The position numbers and the translations under genes were made by a program. Source: Mucilaginibacter tolerans (GTDB lineage: Bacteria > Bacteroidota > Bacteroidia > Sphingobacteriales > Sphingobacteriaceae). From it: a stretch of DNA of 64,000 bases. The notes below the pieces were generated by a model. The model saw only the letters and a program-made list of their open reading frames with translations. It ran no database searches and had not been told where the DNA came from. Positions 8,444 through 18,008 of this stretch are shown in pieces. How positions within the stretch are numbered: position 1 is the first letter of the stretch; each line of letters starts with the position of its first letter. Where the stretch lies: NCBI RefSeq assembly GCF_030519375.1, contig NZ_JAUMKB010000001.1, positions 186,001-250,000 of the forward strand, in the 5' to 3' direction.

Positions 8444-10153
8444 ATGACCGCCAGTACCGTTGTTTCATTTTTCAGGAAGTTGCGTAAGCTGGCCGATTGG
8501 AGGCTGTTGCTTTTCCTGGTACTGTTCCTGAATGTAAAGATGGCAATCAAGGTGCCGGCCATCGCACTCATCTACCTGCTGCAGTTCAATTTTAAATTCG
8601 GTTTTAGCTTTAAAAATCCCCGCCTGCCGCTTTTTTACCTGATGGCAATCGGTATAGCACTGTTTAATTGGCTCATCCGTCGCCATTATTTTAACATCAA
8701 TTATAATGTCGTTTTGTTAACAGGTATAGGTTTTTGGGTACTGTGTATACTGGCTATGCACCAAATAAAGCTGTTTGTCGATAACAACGATACAGAAACC
8801 ATTCACCGTACCATAGTCGCCTTTTTTATTATCAATGCGGCGCTGTCGTTTCTAAATATCGCTGCCATCATATGGGAAACCGGCTACCTCAACCCCTACA
8901 CCTACCAGGGACAATTTCAGAAATATTTTATCAGCACTGGCGACTACATCCGTGGGTTAACCTTTGATACTTCGACAACGAATGCAGTATTAAATGCCTT
9001 TGGATGCATCTATTTTTTGACTAAAAAGAATGTGAGCATGCTTCTGCTGTGCATGGCTGTGATGCTGCTTACGGCAAGCAATTTCACCAATATGATATTA
9101 CTGCTTTGCTTTGCAATACTATTCATTTTCAAAAGCACACGCGATCAGAAGAGCCTGATTGCGATCTGCGTTATGTTCCTGGTGGTTTTTATGGTGAAGC
9201 TATCGCCACAAAACTACATCTATGCCCATGAGGTGGTAAAAAACACGCTGCATCTCAATGCAATACGCAAATCTGCGCCACCTAAACCAAATATCCCCAT
9301 TACGCTAATGCCGGATAGTACATTGAACGCAAATCAACGCAAACAAAAAACTGCCCAGAAATATATCGACAGTAATTATGCAGTACATCATCAGGCGGCC
9401 GTACCCCAAAAGCCGAGTATCCAAAAACCAGTGATTGTTGGCAAGGCGGCTCAGACTGTTAAATACAGCCAACCTGCTCCGATAAAGACACAGGGTGGCC
9501 GTATCATACTACCCAAACCCGACATTAATACCCGGCCATATCAGCACGTTGACGATACCAATGATTATCAGCGCCGCTTACTCTCGTTCATTGATACTCA
9601 TAAAAGCAACCTGCCTATATCTTCCCAGGTAAATTACCGATCCAATCTGCCGGGGAAAGCTACATGCACAATGCAAACCCTTCATTTTTTGCTGATTCAT
9701 CCGCTTAAATTAATTGTGGGCGATGGCATGGGTAACTTTTCATCAAAACTGGCATTCCGGGTAAGCGGTTTGGGTTTTGCTGGTGGATACCCTCAGAAAT
9801 ACGTTTATCTCGATCCTGATTTTTTATCAAACCACCTCGATGTCTATCTCAATTATTTCAGCAAAAACACCAGTCAGCATTCGCTCAGCAATAGCCCTGA
9901 TTCGGTTTACGATCAACTGCTTGGCGAATACGGCTTGTTGGGTGTCGTTGCCTTTTTCATTTGGTATATCTGGTATTTTCTGAAGCATTATAAAATTCTG
10001 ACCTATGGACTTCCCATCCTGCTGATGGTGATGTCCCTGTTTTTTATAGCCTACTGGTTTGAGCAATTATCCATCCTCATCTTTTTTGAGCTGCTGCTAT
10101 TGCTCGATATCAAAGAGAATACACCTAAAACACTACTAAGAAATGCGTACTGA
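8444..10153 (+). CDS. Wzy-like polysaccharide polymerase with a large Pro/Lys-rich loop
   Basis: 569-residue integral membrane protein, about ten helices. The N-terminal half (to about 262) and the last 80 residues are membrane helices; between them lies a long extracytoplasmic region (about 262-490). Its first 120 residues (about 265-390) are rich in Pro, Lys, Gln and Ala and look disordered. Such a large loop before the last helices is the topology of O-antigen polymerases and ligases, but the low-complexity insert is unusual. Position between the flippase and glycosyltransferases supports a polymerase. It overlaps the next gene by 11 bases. Confidence 0.72.
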   Translation: MTASTVVSFFRKLRKLADWRLLLFLVLFLNVKMAIKVPAIALIYLLQFNFKFGFSFKNPRLPLFYLMAIGIALFNWLIRRHYFNINYNVVLLTGIGFWVLCILAMHQIKLFVDNNDTETIHRTIVAFFIINAALSFLNIAAIIWETGYLNPYTYQGQFQKYFISTGDYIRGLTFDTSTTNAVLNAFGCIYFLTKKNVSMLLLCMAVMLLTASNFTNMILLLCFAILFIFKSTRDQKSLIAICVMFLVVFMVKLSPQNYIYAHEVVKNTLHLNAIRKSAPPKPNIPITLMPDSTLNANQRKQKTAQKYIDSNYAVHHQAAVPQKPSIQKPVIVGKAAQTVKYSQPAPIKTQGGRIILPKPDINTRPYQHVDDTNDYQRRLLSFIDTHKSNLPISSQVNYRSNLPGKATCTMQTLHFLLIHPLKLIVGDGMGNFSSKLAFRVSGLGFAGGYPQKYVYLDPDFLSNHLDVYLNYFSKNTSQHSLSNSPDSVYDQLLGEYGLLGVVAFFIWYIWYFLKHYKILTYGLPILLMVMSLFFIAYWFEQLSILIFFELLLLLDIKENTPKTLLRNAY

Positions 10154-11105
10154 TCGTCGGAAAATAACTGTGCTGATGCCTGCCTATAACGCGGGTAAGT
10201 ATATCCGTGAGGCGATTGAATCGGTATTGCAGCAAACCCACAGCGATTTTGAGTTACTTATTGTTAATGACGGATCGACGGATGATACCGTAAGTGTGAT
10301 TCTCTCTTTTAGCGATCCCCGGATTGTGTTGGTGAATAAAGAGCATGAGGGCATAGCGCAAGCGCTTAATACTGGGTTACGGCTGGCTTATACCCATTAT
10401 GTTACCCGCTTTGATGCCGACGATGTTTGCATGCCCGACCGGCTGGAGAAACAATTCAACTTTTTGGAGGACCACCCTGATTATGTACTGGTAGGCAGCG
10501 ATGCAGAGTACATTTTGGAACATGGCGAATACCTGTTCAGTTTTAAATGCATTGCCCATTCTAATGAGGAAATTCAGAATAACATGTATGTGTATTGCCC
10601 ATTCATCCACTCTTCGGTAATGTATAAAAAGCACGAGGTGATTAAGGCCGGCGGTTACAATGCTAATGCGCACAATTTTGAGGATTACCTGCTTTGGACC
10701 TCACTTGCCAAAATGGGTAAAATGCAAAACCTACGAGAGCCCTTAATCAAAGTACGTTTCAACCCGGCATCGGTAACTATTGACGAAAAATGGCGGGGCG
10801 AGCGTTTCCGGAAATTAAAACGGGCGGCTACAACACGCGGCTCAATTACCAAAGAAGAAGGAGACGAACTACTGGCAATCATCAAAAAACAGGATATCAG
10901 TAAAATAAAAGAAAGTGCTTATCATGCATTGTGCTGCAAAAAATTCCTGGCTGATAATTATCATCCGCTCGAAGCCCGCCGGCATGTGCGCAAAGCCATC
11001 AGTATTCAACCACTAAGGTTTGACAACTATCTGCTGTACGCAGTGAGTTATATGCCTGAATCATTTATCGCATGGCTGCATAAGCAAAGTCCCAACAGAT
11101 TATAA
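10143..11105 (+). CDS. Glycosyltransferase family 2
   Basis: 320 residues. The GT-A motifs are clear: 'ITVLMPAYNAGKYIREAIES' (8-27), 'NDGSTDDT' (42-49) and DADD at 91-94, the metal/nucleotide site. The C-terminal part after about 240 is helical and probably membrane-associated. The start overlaps the polymerase end by 11 bases, suggesting coupled translation. It builds part of the repeat unit; the linkage is unknown. Confidence 0.9.
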   Translation: MRTDRRKITVLMPAYNAGKYIREAIESVLQQTHSDFELLIVNDGSTDDTVSVILSFSDPRIVLVNKEHEGIAQALNTGLRLAYTHYVTRFDADDVCMPDRLEKQFNFLEDHPDYVLVGSDAEYILEHGEYLFSFKCIAHSNEEIQNNMYVYCPFIHSSVMYKKHEVIKAGGYNANAHNFEDYLLWTSLAKMGKMQNLREPLIKVRFNPASVTIDEKWRGERFRKLKRAATTRGSITKEEGDELLAIIKKQDISKIKESAYHALCCKKFLADNYHPLEARRHVRKAISIQPLRFDNYLLYAVSYMPESFIAWLHKQSPNRL

Positions 11106-11113
11106 CCAACGAT

Positions 11114-12250
11114 ATGAAAGTAGCATTTATAACACGATCGACCCTGTTTGATGTACCCGGCGGTGACACGGTGCAGGTGGTACAAACTGCTCGTCACCTC
11201 GAGCAGTTAGGCATTATGACAGAGATTAAGTTATCAAAGGATGAAATTAACTATGAGGATTATGACCTGCTGCATTTCTTCAACCTGACACGACCGGCTG
11301 ATATACTTTATCACAGTAAAAAATCAGGGAAGCCATTCGTGGTATCTACCATCCTGTGCAATTACACTGAATACGATAAACATCACCGCAAAGGCGTTGG
11401 TGTCATATTCGGCTTTCTGCCGGCAAACAGTATCGAATACCTGAAAACCATTGCTCGTTGGGTATTGGGCAAGGACCACCTGGCCAGCAAGGAATATCTG
11501 TGGAAAGGGCAGCACCGAAGCATAACCGAAGTTTTGCAGCGTGCCTCGATGGTATTGCCCAACTCCGAATCGGAGTATTGTCGTATCATCAAATCGTATC
11601 CATGTAAGATCAACCATTCCATTATTCCCAATGGTGTTGATCAGCATTTATTTAAGCGTAATCCGGCGGCCGAAAAAGACCCTAACCTGGTATTGTGCGT
11701 GGCACGGATTGAGGGTATCAAGAATCAATTGAACCTGATCAAAGCGCTCAACAATACCCGTTTTAAATTGGTTTTGGTCGGCTCGCACGCACCGAATCAA
11801 AAGCCTTATTATGACGAATGCCGGAACATAGCTGCATCCAACGTCACTTTCATCAACCATATTCCGCAAAAGGAATTACTGACTTATTACGAGCAAGCCA
11901 AAGTGCACATCCTTCCAAGCTGGTTTGAGACTACCGGGCTAAGCTCTGTTGAAGGTGCGGTAATGGGCTGTAACATTGTAATAACCGATCGTGGAGATGC
12001 GAAGGAATATTTTGGGAACCATGCTTTTTACTGCAACCCGGGAAAGCCAGAAAGCATTTTTGAAGCAGTGAAGAAAGCCAGCGAGAGTCCGTATGACGAA
12101 AATTTATACACCCTGATATTAAGAAAATATACTTGGCAGCAAGCCGCAACCGAAACTTTAAAAGCATATAAACAAATAACAAACTATGAAGAACTTGAAG
12201 ATTGCTATACTGGGAACGCGGGGAATCCCCAACTATTACGGGGGGTTTGA
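11114..12250 (+). CDS. Glycosyltransferase family 4
   Basis: 378-residue GT-B enzyme. The C-terminal donor domain starts at about 190 ('LVLCVARIEGIKNQLNLIKA') and has the retaining EX7E motif at about 271-279 ('WFETTGLSSVEGAVMG'). Normal GT4 homology appears to end at about residue 357; the last 21 or so residues are encoded inside the start of the next gene in another frame (65-base overlap) and look non-homologous. The true protein may therefore carry an unneeded tail, or a stop codon was lost. It lies 8 bases after the GT2 gene. Confidence 0.88.
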   Translation: MKVAFITRSTLFDVPGGDTVQVVQTARHLEQLGIMTEIKLSKDEINYEDYDLLHFFNLTRPADILYHSKKSGKPFVVSTILCNYTEYDKHHRKGVGVIFGFLPANSIEYLKTIARWVLGKDHLASKEYLWKGQHRSITEVLQRASMVLPNSESEYCRIIKSYPCKINHSIIPNGVDQHLFKRNPAAEKDPNLVLCVARIEGIKNQLNLIKALNNTRFKLVLVGSHAPNQKPYYDECRNIAASNVTFINHIPQKELLTYYEQAKVHILPSWFETTGLSSVEGAVMGCNIVITDRGDAKEYFGNHAFYCNPGKPESIFEAVKKASESPYDENLYTLILRKYTWQQAATETLKAYKQITNYEELEDCYTGNAGNPQLLRGV

Positions 12251-13322
12251 GCATATATCGGAGTATGTGTCGGCGGGGTTGGTAAAAAAAGGCCATTCGG
12301 TAACAGTTTACAACTCGCACAATCATCCCTATAAAGCCAATACCTGGAATGGGGTGAACATTCAGCATTGTTATGACCCTGAATACCTGATAGGCACCGC
12401 AGGTCAGTTTGTTTATGATCTGAACTGCCTGATGGATGCGCGCCGCAAAAAATTCGACGTAGTATTACTAATGGGCTATACCAGCAGTTCGGTGTGGGGC
12501 ACGCTTTATCCAAAAAAAAGCGCCATCATTACCAATATGGACGGGCTGGAATGGAAGCGGTCGAAATACTCCAAACCAGTGCAGCAGTTTTTGAAATACG
12601 CCGAAAAACTGGCCGTAAAACATAGTCATTTTTATATTTCCGACTCAAGGGTGATCAAAGATTACCTGGAGAAGAAATATAACATCGTCAGCGAATATAT
12701 CCCGTATGGAGCCGATCTGATCAGTGAGATAGAGCGTGAGCAGTTAGATACCGTATCAGCAAAAAAAGAAGATTACTTTTTATTAATGGCCCGTATGGAG
12801 CCTGAAAACAATATCGAAACCATACTGGAAGGCTTTAATACCAGCAACTCGCACCGTACTTTCAAGGTGCTTGGGGATACCAGCAACCGTTTCGGGCAAT
12901 ATATCCGTGAGCGATTTAAAAACGATGAACGGATCCAGTTCAAAGGGGCTATTTTTGATACTGCCAAAGTGCGGATGATGCAAAATAGCTCGTATCTGTA
13001 CTTTCACGGGCACAGCGTTGGCGGCACCAACCCGTCGTTGCTTGAAGCTATGGCCAGCGAAGCATTGATCGCAGCGCATGATAATCCATTCAACAAATCG
13101 GTATTGCATTCGGATGCCTTTTATTTTTCCGATGCTGATGGTGTGAGGCACCTGGTTGAAAATGTTCAGCGTAACGGTACCGAAAAGGCGATGGTAAAAA
13201 ACAACGTGCATAAAATTGCCTTTCAGTTCAATTGGCAAAAGATCATAAATGAATATGAGGCATTCATTGTGGAATGTCATGAACGACTAAACCATGAAAG
13301 AGTTATTTCTTATCAAAGATAA
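12186..13322 (+). CDS. DUF1972 glycosyltransferase (rhamnosyltransferase-like)
   Basis: 378 residues. The start is fixed by the highly conserved DUF1972 N-terminus 'KIAILGTRGIPNYYGGFE' (residues 4-21). The rest is GT-B; 'IPYGADL' in the linker and 'SVGGTNPSLLEAMAS' in the donor site are typical. DUF1972 enzymes characterised in capsule clusters add the second sugar, often rhamnose, to a lipid-linked first sugar. The gene overlaps the preceding GT4 by 65 bases and the following ligase-like gene by 29 bases. Confidence 0.88.
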   Translation: MKNLKIAILGTRGIPNYYGGFEHISEYVSAGLVKKGHSVTVYNSHNHPYKANTWNGVNIQHCYDPEYLIGTAGQFVYDLNCLMDARRKKFDVVLLMGYTSSSVWGTLYPKKSAIITNMDGLEWKRSKYSKPVQQFLKYAEKLAVKHSHFYISDSRVIKDYLEKKYNIVSEYIPYGADLISEIEREQLDTVSAKKEDYFLLMARMEPENNIETILEGFNTSNSHRTFKVLGDTSNRFGQYIRERFKNDERIQFKGAIFDTAKVRMMQNSSYLYFHGHSVGGTNPSLLEAMASEALIAAHDNPFNKSVLHSDAFYFSDADGVRHLVENVQRNGTEKAMVKNNVHKIAFQFNWQKIINEYEAFIVECHERLNHERVISYQR

Positions 13323-14613
13323 TCTGGCCAATAAGGTCAGCTATTACCATGTAATGCTGCTTTTGTTAAGCCTGCCTTTCGACCGGTTTTATAGCCATTT
13401 GATCCTGGCGAGCCTGGCCATTCATACCATTATCCAGTTCAAAAAGGAATCAGTAAAACCACTTTTCACCTTACGGACAGCGGTGTTGCAATCAGTATTC
13501 TGGCTAACGCTCATAGGTACTATTTATACCATCAACTTTCCGCAATCGCTATTAGAATGGGAGCTTGATCTGCCTATTCTGCTGACACCTTTAATATTTT
13601 GCTTTAATCCGCTCGATCTGAAAAAATACCGGCAAAATCTACTATTGCTTTTCTCTTTAGGATGCACTGCAACAATAGGCTACCTGTATTTTGACGCATT
13701 GACTACTATCAGGCATTATCAATTGCCTTTGTCGTCGATTTTATCACCGGCATTTACCAATCATAATTTTTCTGAGCCGATAGATATGCATGCCACGTTT
13801 TTATCGCTGCAAATTGCAGTCGCACTTATCTATATACTATCACGATTAGTGGACGAACGGCTCAGCACTTCAACTACCCTGCTCTACCTTTTCTGTTCTT
13901 TAGTCCTCACCGCGGGAATTATTCAGCTCAGTTCTAAGTCCATTTTTGCAGCATTATTCCTGGTGATCAATTTTGCTATTCCATGGCTTTTATTACAAGG
14001 AAAAAGACGGGGATGGTATTTGCTGGTATCGGGCGGGTTGTCGTGTATCATATTGATCGGGATACTTAACTCAAATGCCTTACGTACCCGTTACCTGAAT
14101 GAGTTAAAAGAAGATCTTTCACCAAAATTTGCCGGGCAAACTGTTGAGCCCCGCCTGGAGCGATGGAAAATTGCTACAAACCTGATCCGTAAATCCCCGG
14201 TAATCGGTTATGGCACCGGTTCTGAAATTCAGTTATTGCAGGAGCAATATTTCGCAAAGAAGTTTTACAGCTCGTACCTGAACAGACTGAATTCACACAA
14301 TCAATATTTAAGTTTCCTGATCAAAACGGGGATATGGGGACTAGGCATTTATAGCATTACTCTTGTTTACGGCTTTAGGTGTGCCATTAAAAAAAGGGAC
14401 ATTGTCTTCTTCTCTTTTATGATCCTGATCGCTATAGTCTCGCTATCCGAAAATGTGTTAGATGCAGATAAGGGTGTGATGTTTTACAGCATCTTACTGA
14501 GCTATTTTGTTTTTGTTTCGGAACAACCGGAGAACATCAATATACATATAAGAGGACATAAATTTTTAAGAAAAGCGGCAACCAATCAGACGATTGAGTC
14601 GTCATTACTATAA
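13294..14613 (+). CDS. O-antigen ligase-like membrane protein (Wzy_C family)
   Basis: 439 residues, about 11-12 membrane helices with a large loop at about 270-335. The loop ends in 'NSHNQYLSFLIKTGIWGL', the His-Asn-x-Tyr-Leu signature of the WaaL/Wzy_C superfamily, which transfers finished glycan to a lipid or protein acceptor. A second protein of this superfamily type lies at 8444, so one is probably polymerase and the other ligase; which is which is inferred from this motif. It overlaps the upstream gene by 29 bases. Confidence 0.82.
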   Translation: MKELFLIKDNLANKVSYYHVMLLLLSLPFDRFYSHLILASLAIHTIIQFKKESVKPLFTLRTAVLQSVFWLTLIGTIYTINFPQSLLEWELDLPILLTPLIFCFNPLDLKKYRQNLLLLFSLGCTATIGYLYFDALTTIRHYQLPLSSILSPAFTNHNFSEPIDMHATFLSLQIAVALIYILSRLVDERLSTSTTLLYLFCSLVLTAGIIQLSSKSIFAALFLVINFAIPWLLLQGKRRGWYLLVSGGLSCIILIGILNSNALRTRYLNELKEDLSPKFAGQTVEPRLERWKIATNLIRKSPVIGYGTGSEIQLLQEQYFAKKFYSSYLNRLNSHNQYLSFLIKTGIWGLGIYSITLVYGFRCAIKKRDIVFFSFMILIAIVSLSENVLDADKGVMFYSILLSYFVFVSEQPENINIHIRGHKFLRKAATNQTIESSLL

Positions 14614-14642
14614 ATACAAATTGACCCATTAGATAGATTACC

Positions 14643-15563
14643 TTGCACGACCTCAGGAAACAAATATTATCCACCATCGCATATTTCGATCTGTTTCACT
14701 ATCCGCTTACAGCGGAGGAGATATATCTATCTCTGCCTGTGAAGTGCGATACGGCCGATTTTGAATACGGGCTGAAATACCTGGTCATCGACAGGATGAT
14801 ATACCATTTCGATAAATTCTATGCGCTCAAAAACGAATACTTTTTAGTAGAACGCCGGTTGGAGGGGAACGCCAGGGCGGCAAAGCTAACTGACACGGCA
14901 AAAAAGGTAAGCAACTTGCTGGTCCGCTTTCCTTTTGTGCGGGGAATAGCTATTTCGGGGTCGCTTTCAAAGAATTTTGCCGATGAGGATTCTGATATCG
15001 ATCTGTTTATCATCACCGCAAAAAACAGGCTTTGGATTGCACGCACGCTGATGCACTGCTTCAAAAAGCTGACTTTCCTGGTTAAGCGTGAGCACTATTT
15101 CTGCATGAACTATTACATTGACGAAGAAGAACTGCAGATACGCGAAAAAAACATATATACTGCAATTGAAATTGCTACCCTGATACCCTTACATGGGGAC
15201 AGCACATTTGAACACTTTTATGCAGCCAACAACTGGACACGGAATTATTTACCGAACAAATATATGCGATTAAGTACGGCAAAAACGCTAAAACCCTCAT
15301 GGTTGAAGAAGGCTTTTGAATGGCTGTTTAGTAACCGCCTGGGAAATGCATCGGATAGTTTGCTGATGAGAATAACTGCTGAAAGGTGGGACAAAAAACG
15401 TCAGCAAAAGAAATTAAACATAAAAGGGCTGATCATGGGCATGGATACCGGTAAACATTATGCAAAACCCGATCCGAAAAACTTCCAGGAAAAACTGATC
15501 CTTAAATACCAGCTAAAACTTTCACAGATACTGGAGCAATGGGAAGGCAGTGCGGTGAATTAA
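14643..15563 (+). CDS. Nucleotidyltransferase-domain protein
   Basis: 306 residues with a TTG start (the next in-frame ATG would remove the winged-helix-like first 50 residues). The catalytic motif is 'SGSLSKNFADEDSDIDLFI', with GS at 106-107 and metal Asp 118 and 120, as in the MNT/Pol-beta nucleotidyltransferases. Similar proteins of about 300 residues occur in polysaccharide and radical SAM clusters; their substrate is unknown. It lies 29 bases after the ligase-like gene and its end overlaps the convergent methyltransferase by 4 bases. Confidence 0.75.
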   Translation: MHDLRKQILSTIAYFDLFHYPLTAEEIYLSLPVKCDTADFEYGLKYLVIDRMIYHFDKFYALKNEYFLVERRLEGNARAAKLTDTAKKVSNLLVRFPFVRGIAISGSLSKNFADEDSDIDLFIITAKNRLWIARTLMHCFKKLTFLVKREHYFCMNYYIDEEELQIREKNIYTAIEIATLIPLHGDSTFEHFYAANNWTRNYLPNKYMRLSTAKTLKPSWLKKAFEWLFSNRLGNASDSLLMRITAERWDKKRQQKKLNIKGLIMGMDTGKHYAKPDPKNFQEKLILKYQLKLSQILEQWEGSAVN

Positions 15564-16384
15564 TATTTCTTCCTCAGGGAAATAATATAATAGTCCCCGA
15601 TATACTTCCATGTCCATTGGGATTTTAGGCGGTCTTCGCACTTTTTAAGAAAAGAATAAGCTGATGGATGTTTTTTTGCAAAGCCTTCCACGTATGATGG
15701 TGGGACTATAGTACATAATCCTTCAATATTTAGTACCTCAAATTCAGGCTTCAATTTTTTGGTAATGTATGACGGATTATAGTACCAGCATTTAAAATAA
15801 TGCCCCTCTACGTGAGCTGTCCGGCCATTTGAACTAAAGAATCGCCTGAATGCCGTTCTAAATTTTCCTTTGAATAACAAAAGCGTTTCCCATAAACAGA
15901 ATTTTGGCATTATCACCAATGTCACCATACCTTTAGGTTTGAGAAGAGCAGGTAACGATGCTAACACCTTGTCCATCTCATTGGTACAATTTAACCCGGC
16001 GAAATTGGAAAAGATCAAATCATAAGGGCCTTTATTTTTAAGCTGGTGCAAAGCTGTGTAGGAACATAGCTCGTTGGTTATCCGGTCATTCAGCCCTTTT
16101 TCCCTAACCTTCTGCCGCAATTGTTCCTGCATGCCCGATGATATGTCTGTTGCATGAATACAATGTCCCTTACCAGCAAAGAAAATAGCGTCGTCGCCTG
16201 TACCGCTATTCAATTCCAGGATATTGCTGTTTTCCGGTAAATATTGCAGCACATGGTTCCTTACCCGATCGCGCTTGTATTGAATGATGGTATCGTTGCC
16301 GTATAAACCATCAAATACAACTGACTGCTCCGAAAAAGCTTCCGCAGCGTTAGTTTCGTTGATAGGCGATATAACCTGCTCCAT
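15560..16384 (-). CDS. Class I SAM-dependent methyltransferase
   Basis: 274 residues. Motif I is at 55-64 (ILELNSGTGD), with the acidic residue of motif II in 'IHATDIS' at about 77-83; both bind S-adenosylmethionine. The C-terminal part (about 170-274) is specific and basic. The start codon overlaps the stop of the upstream radical SAM gene (TAATG-type coupling), so the two enzymes probably act on the same molecule. The methyl acceptor is unknown. Confidence 0.85.
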   Translation of the reverse strand: MEQVISPINETNAAEAFSEQSVVFDGLYGNDTIIQYKRDRVRNHVLQYLPENSNILELNSGTGDDAIFFAGKGHCIHATDISSGMQEQLRQKVREKGLNDRITNELCSYTALHQLKNKGPYDLIFSNFAGLNCTNEMDKVLASLPALLKPKGMVTLVIMPKFCLWETLLLFKGKFRTAFRRFFSSNGRTAHVEGHYFKCWYYNPSYITKKLKPEFEVLNIEGLCTIVPPSYVEGFAKKHPSAYSFLKKCEDRLKSQWTWKYIGDYYIISLRKKY

Positions 16385-17853
16385 TACAATACCCTCTCCA
16401 GTCTTTTCAGTTTCAACTTCTCGATCATCGCAGCGGGGGTATAATAGAATACCGACAATGCTTTTCTGACGATTTTCGCATTAGCTTTCAGTGGCTTTTT
16501 GATCAGCTCAGCCAAACTGTTTTGCGCCAAATGCTGATGATAGTTCTGATGCACATACCGGTGCAACTGCTTGTAATAAGTTGGCGGAAAAGTGTTATGA
16601 AACATCAGCGCCATTTCGTCGGAATCGGTCCAATTGGTTTTGGTTTTCAGGTCGGCTTTTACACGATCATAAAAAACTGTTCCAGGCAGAGGGTAGGATA
16701 CTGAAATTCCAATCTCAAAGGGCAGCAATTCATTGATCATCCGTATCGTATTTTCAATATCTTCCTTTTGTTCGCCCGGGTAACCAAACTGGATAAAGAA
16801 CGACGGCTTGATGCCGTATTTTTTCATCAATAAGGTCGATTGGTGTATCTGCGCAATGGTGGTGCCTTTGTCCATCGCATCCAATATTTTCTGTGAGCCA
16901 CTCTCTGCCCCTATCCATACATTTTCGCACCCGGCGGCTGCAAGGGCCTTTACCAAATCTTCGTCAACCAATAAATCGGCACGTGATTGTATTTTGAAGC
17001 GTATTGTGAAATCTTCCTGTTGTATCAGTCTGCTAAACTCCTCTACCCAACCCGGCTTTAGACCGAATATGTCATCACAAAACCAGAGGTGATCCATGCC
17101 AAATTTCTCCTTCAGCATCCTGATCTCACAAACTACATTTTCAGGACTTCTCGAATTATAACGGTTACCATAGATCGGTTTAGCGCACCAGTTACATTTA
17201 AACGGACAGCCGCGCGTGGTACCAATATTGAGCGAAAAATAACCGACGTTTTTTAGCCAACGCTCTTTATAGGGCTTTATGTCGACCAAATCCCATGCAG
17301 GCAATGGCAAGCTATCCAGATCTTTCATCACCTGCCGGCCTACTGTTTTTACCGCTTTACCATCTTTCAAATAGGCCAGGCCTTGTATTGCCGAATAATC
17401 TGTTTCTCCGTCTTTAACCGCATTGACCAATTCCATCAATGTCATTTCTCCCTCGCCGATAATCACAAAATCAGCGCCTTCCAACAGGTATTTTTCAAAA
17501 CGGTCAGTTGAGTCTGAGCTGCAAACGATCACTTTACAGCCGCGTGCTTTTGCCTGTTTACTCATACTGAAAGCCGCTTGGCGCATATTGGTGAGGCACA
17601 TTTTGGTGAGATAGTTAAACCCATCATCGTAGATCACAAAAAAATCAGGAATGTGCTTTTCTAATTCCGGTTCAACCTCTTGCGGACTCGTGGCAAACAT
17701 GGTATCGAACAAGGCAACATCATATCCATTTTGCCTCATCTTAGCAGCGGCCAGCAAAGTCCCTAATGGTGGATAGGGTAAGCCTAACCCCCATTGTTTG
17801 GGATCGAACCGGAGAAAATAAGAATGGGTAAACAGGATGGTACTTTGCTGCAT
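16384..17853 (-). CDS. B12-binding-domain radical SAM protein
   Basis: 489 residues in the order cobalamin-binding-type Rossmann domain (about 1-150) then radical SAM barrel (about 205-410). The [4Fe-4S] motif C216-x3-C220-x2-C223 lies in 'RGCPFKCNWCAKP'. The classical DxHxxG of base-off cobalamin binding is not visible; BchE/HpnJ-like members also often lack it. 'GEGEMTLMEL' (133-142) is typical of this class. Such enzymes do methylations or ring rearrangements at unreactive carbons. It is followed with 1-base overlap by a methyltransferase. Confidence 0.88.
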   Translation of the reverse strand: MQQSTILFTHSYFLRFDPKQWGLGLPYPPLGTLLAAAKMRQNGYDVALFDTMFATSPQEVEPELEKHIPDFFVIYDDGFNYLTKMCLTNMRQAAFSMSKQAKARGCKVIVCSSDSTDRFEKYLLEGADFVIIGEGEMTLMELVNAVKDGETDYSAIQGLAYLKDGKAVKTVGRQVMKDLDSLPLPAWDLVDIKPYKERWLKNVGYFSLNIGTTRGCPFKCNWCAKPIYGNRYNSRSPENVVCEIRMLKEKFGMDHLWFCDDIFGLKPGWVEEFSRLIQQEDFTIRFKIQSRADLLVDEDLVKALAAAGCENVWIGAESGSQKILDAMDKGTTIAQIHQSTLLMKKYGIKPSFFIQFGYPGEQKEDIENTIRMINELLPFEIGISVSYPLPGTVFYDRVKADLKTKTNWTDSDEMALMFHNTFPPTYYKQLHRYVHQNYHQHLAQNSLAELIKKPLKANAKIVRKALSVFYYTPAAMIEKLKLKRLERVL

Positions 17854-17923
17854 CTTATATCAACTACGTTTGTAAAAGTTATTGGGTTGCCATGATGTTT
17901 AAAATATCAAAACGCATAGTCGG

Positions 17924-17990
17924 CTCACCCGGTCTTTGCTTCGCTTGACCACCCTCTTCACCGCAAGCGGTAAAAAGGGGCCAGGGTGAG
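17924..17990. repeat. Intergenic inverted-repeat element
   Basis: Outer arms CTCACCC (17924-17930) and GGGTGAG (17984-17990) enclose an inner hairpin ACCGC-AA-GCGGT (17960-17971). It lies in the 155-base gap between the radical SAM and GT39 genes, both on the minus strand. The composition resembles a common short intergenic palindrome of this bacterial group. Confidence 0.6.
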
Positions 17991-18008
17991 TCAACTCACC
18001 GCCCTGTT

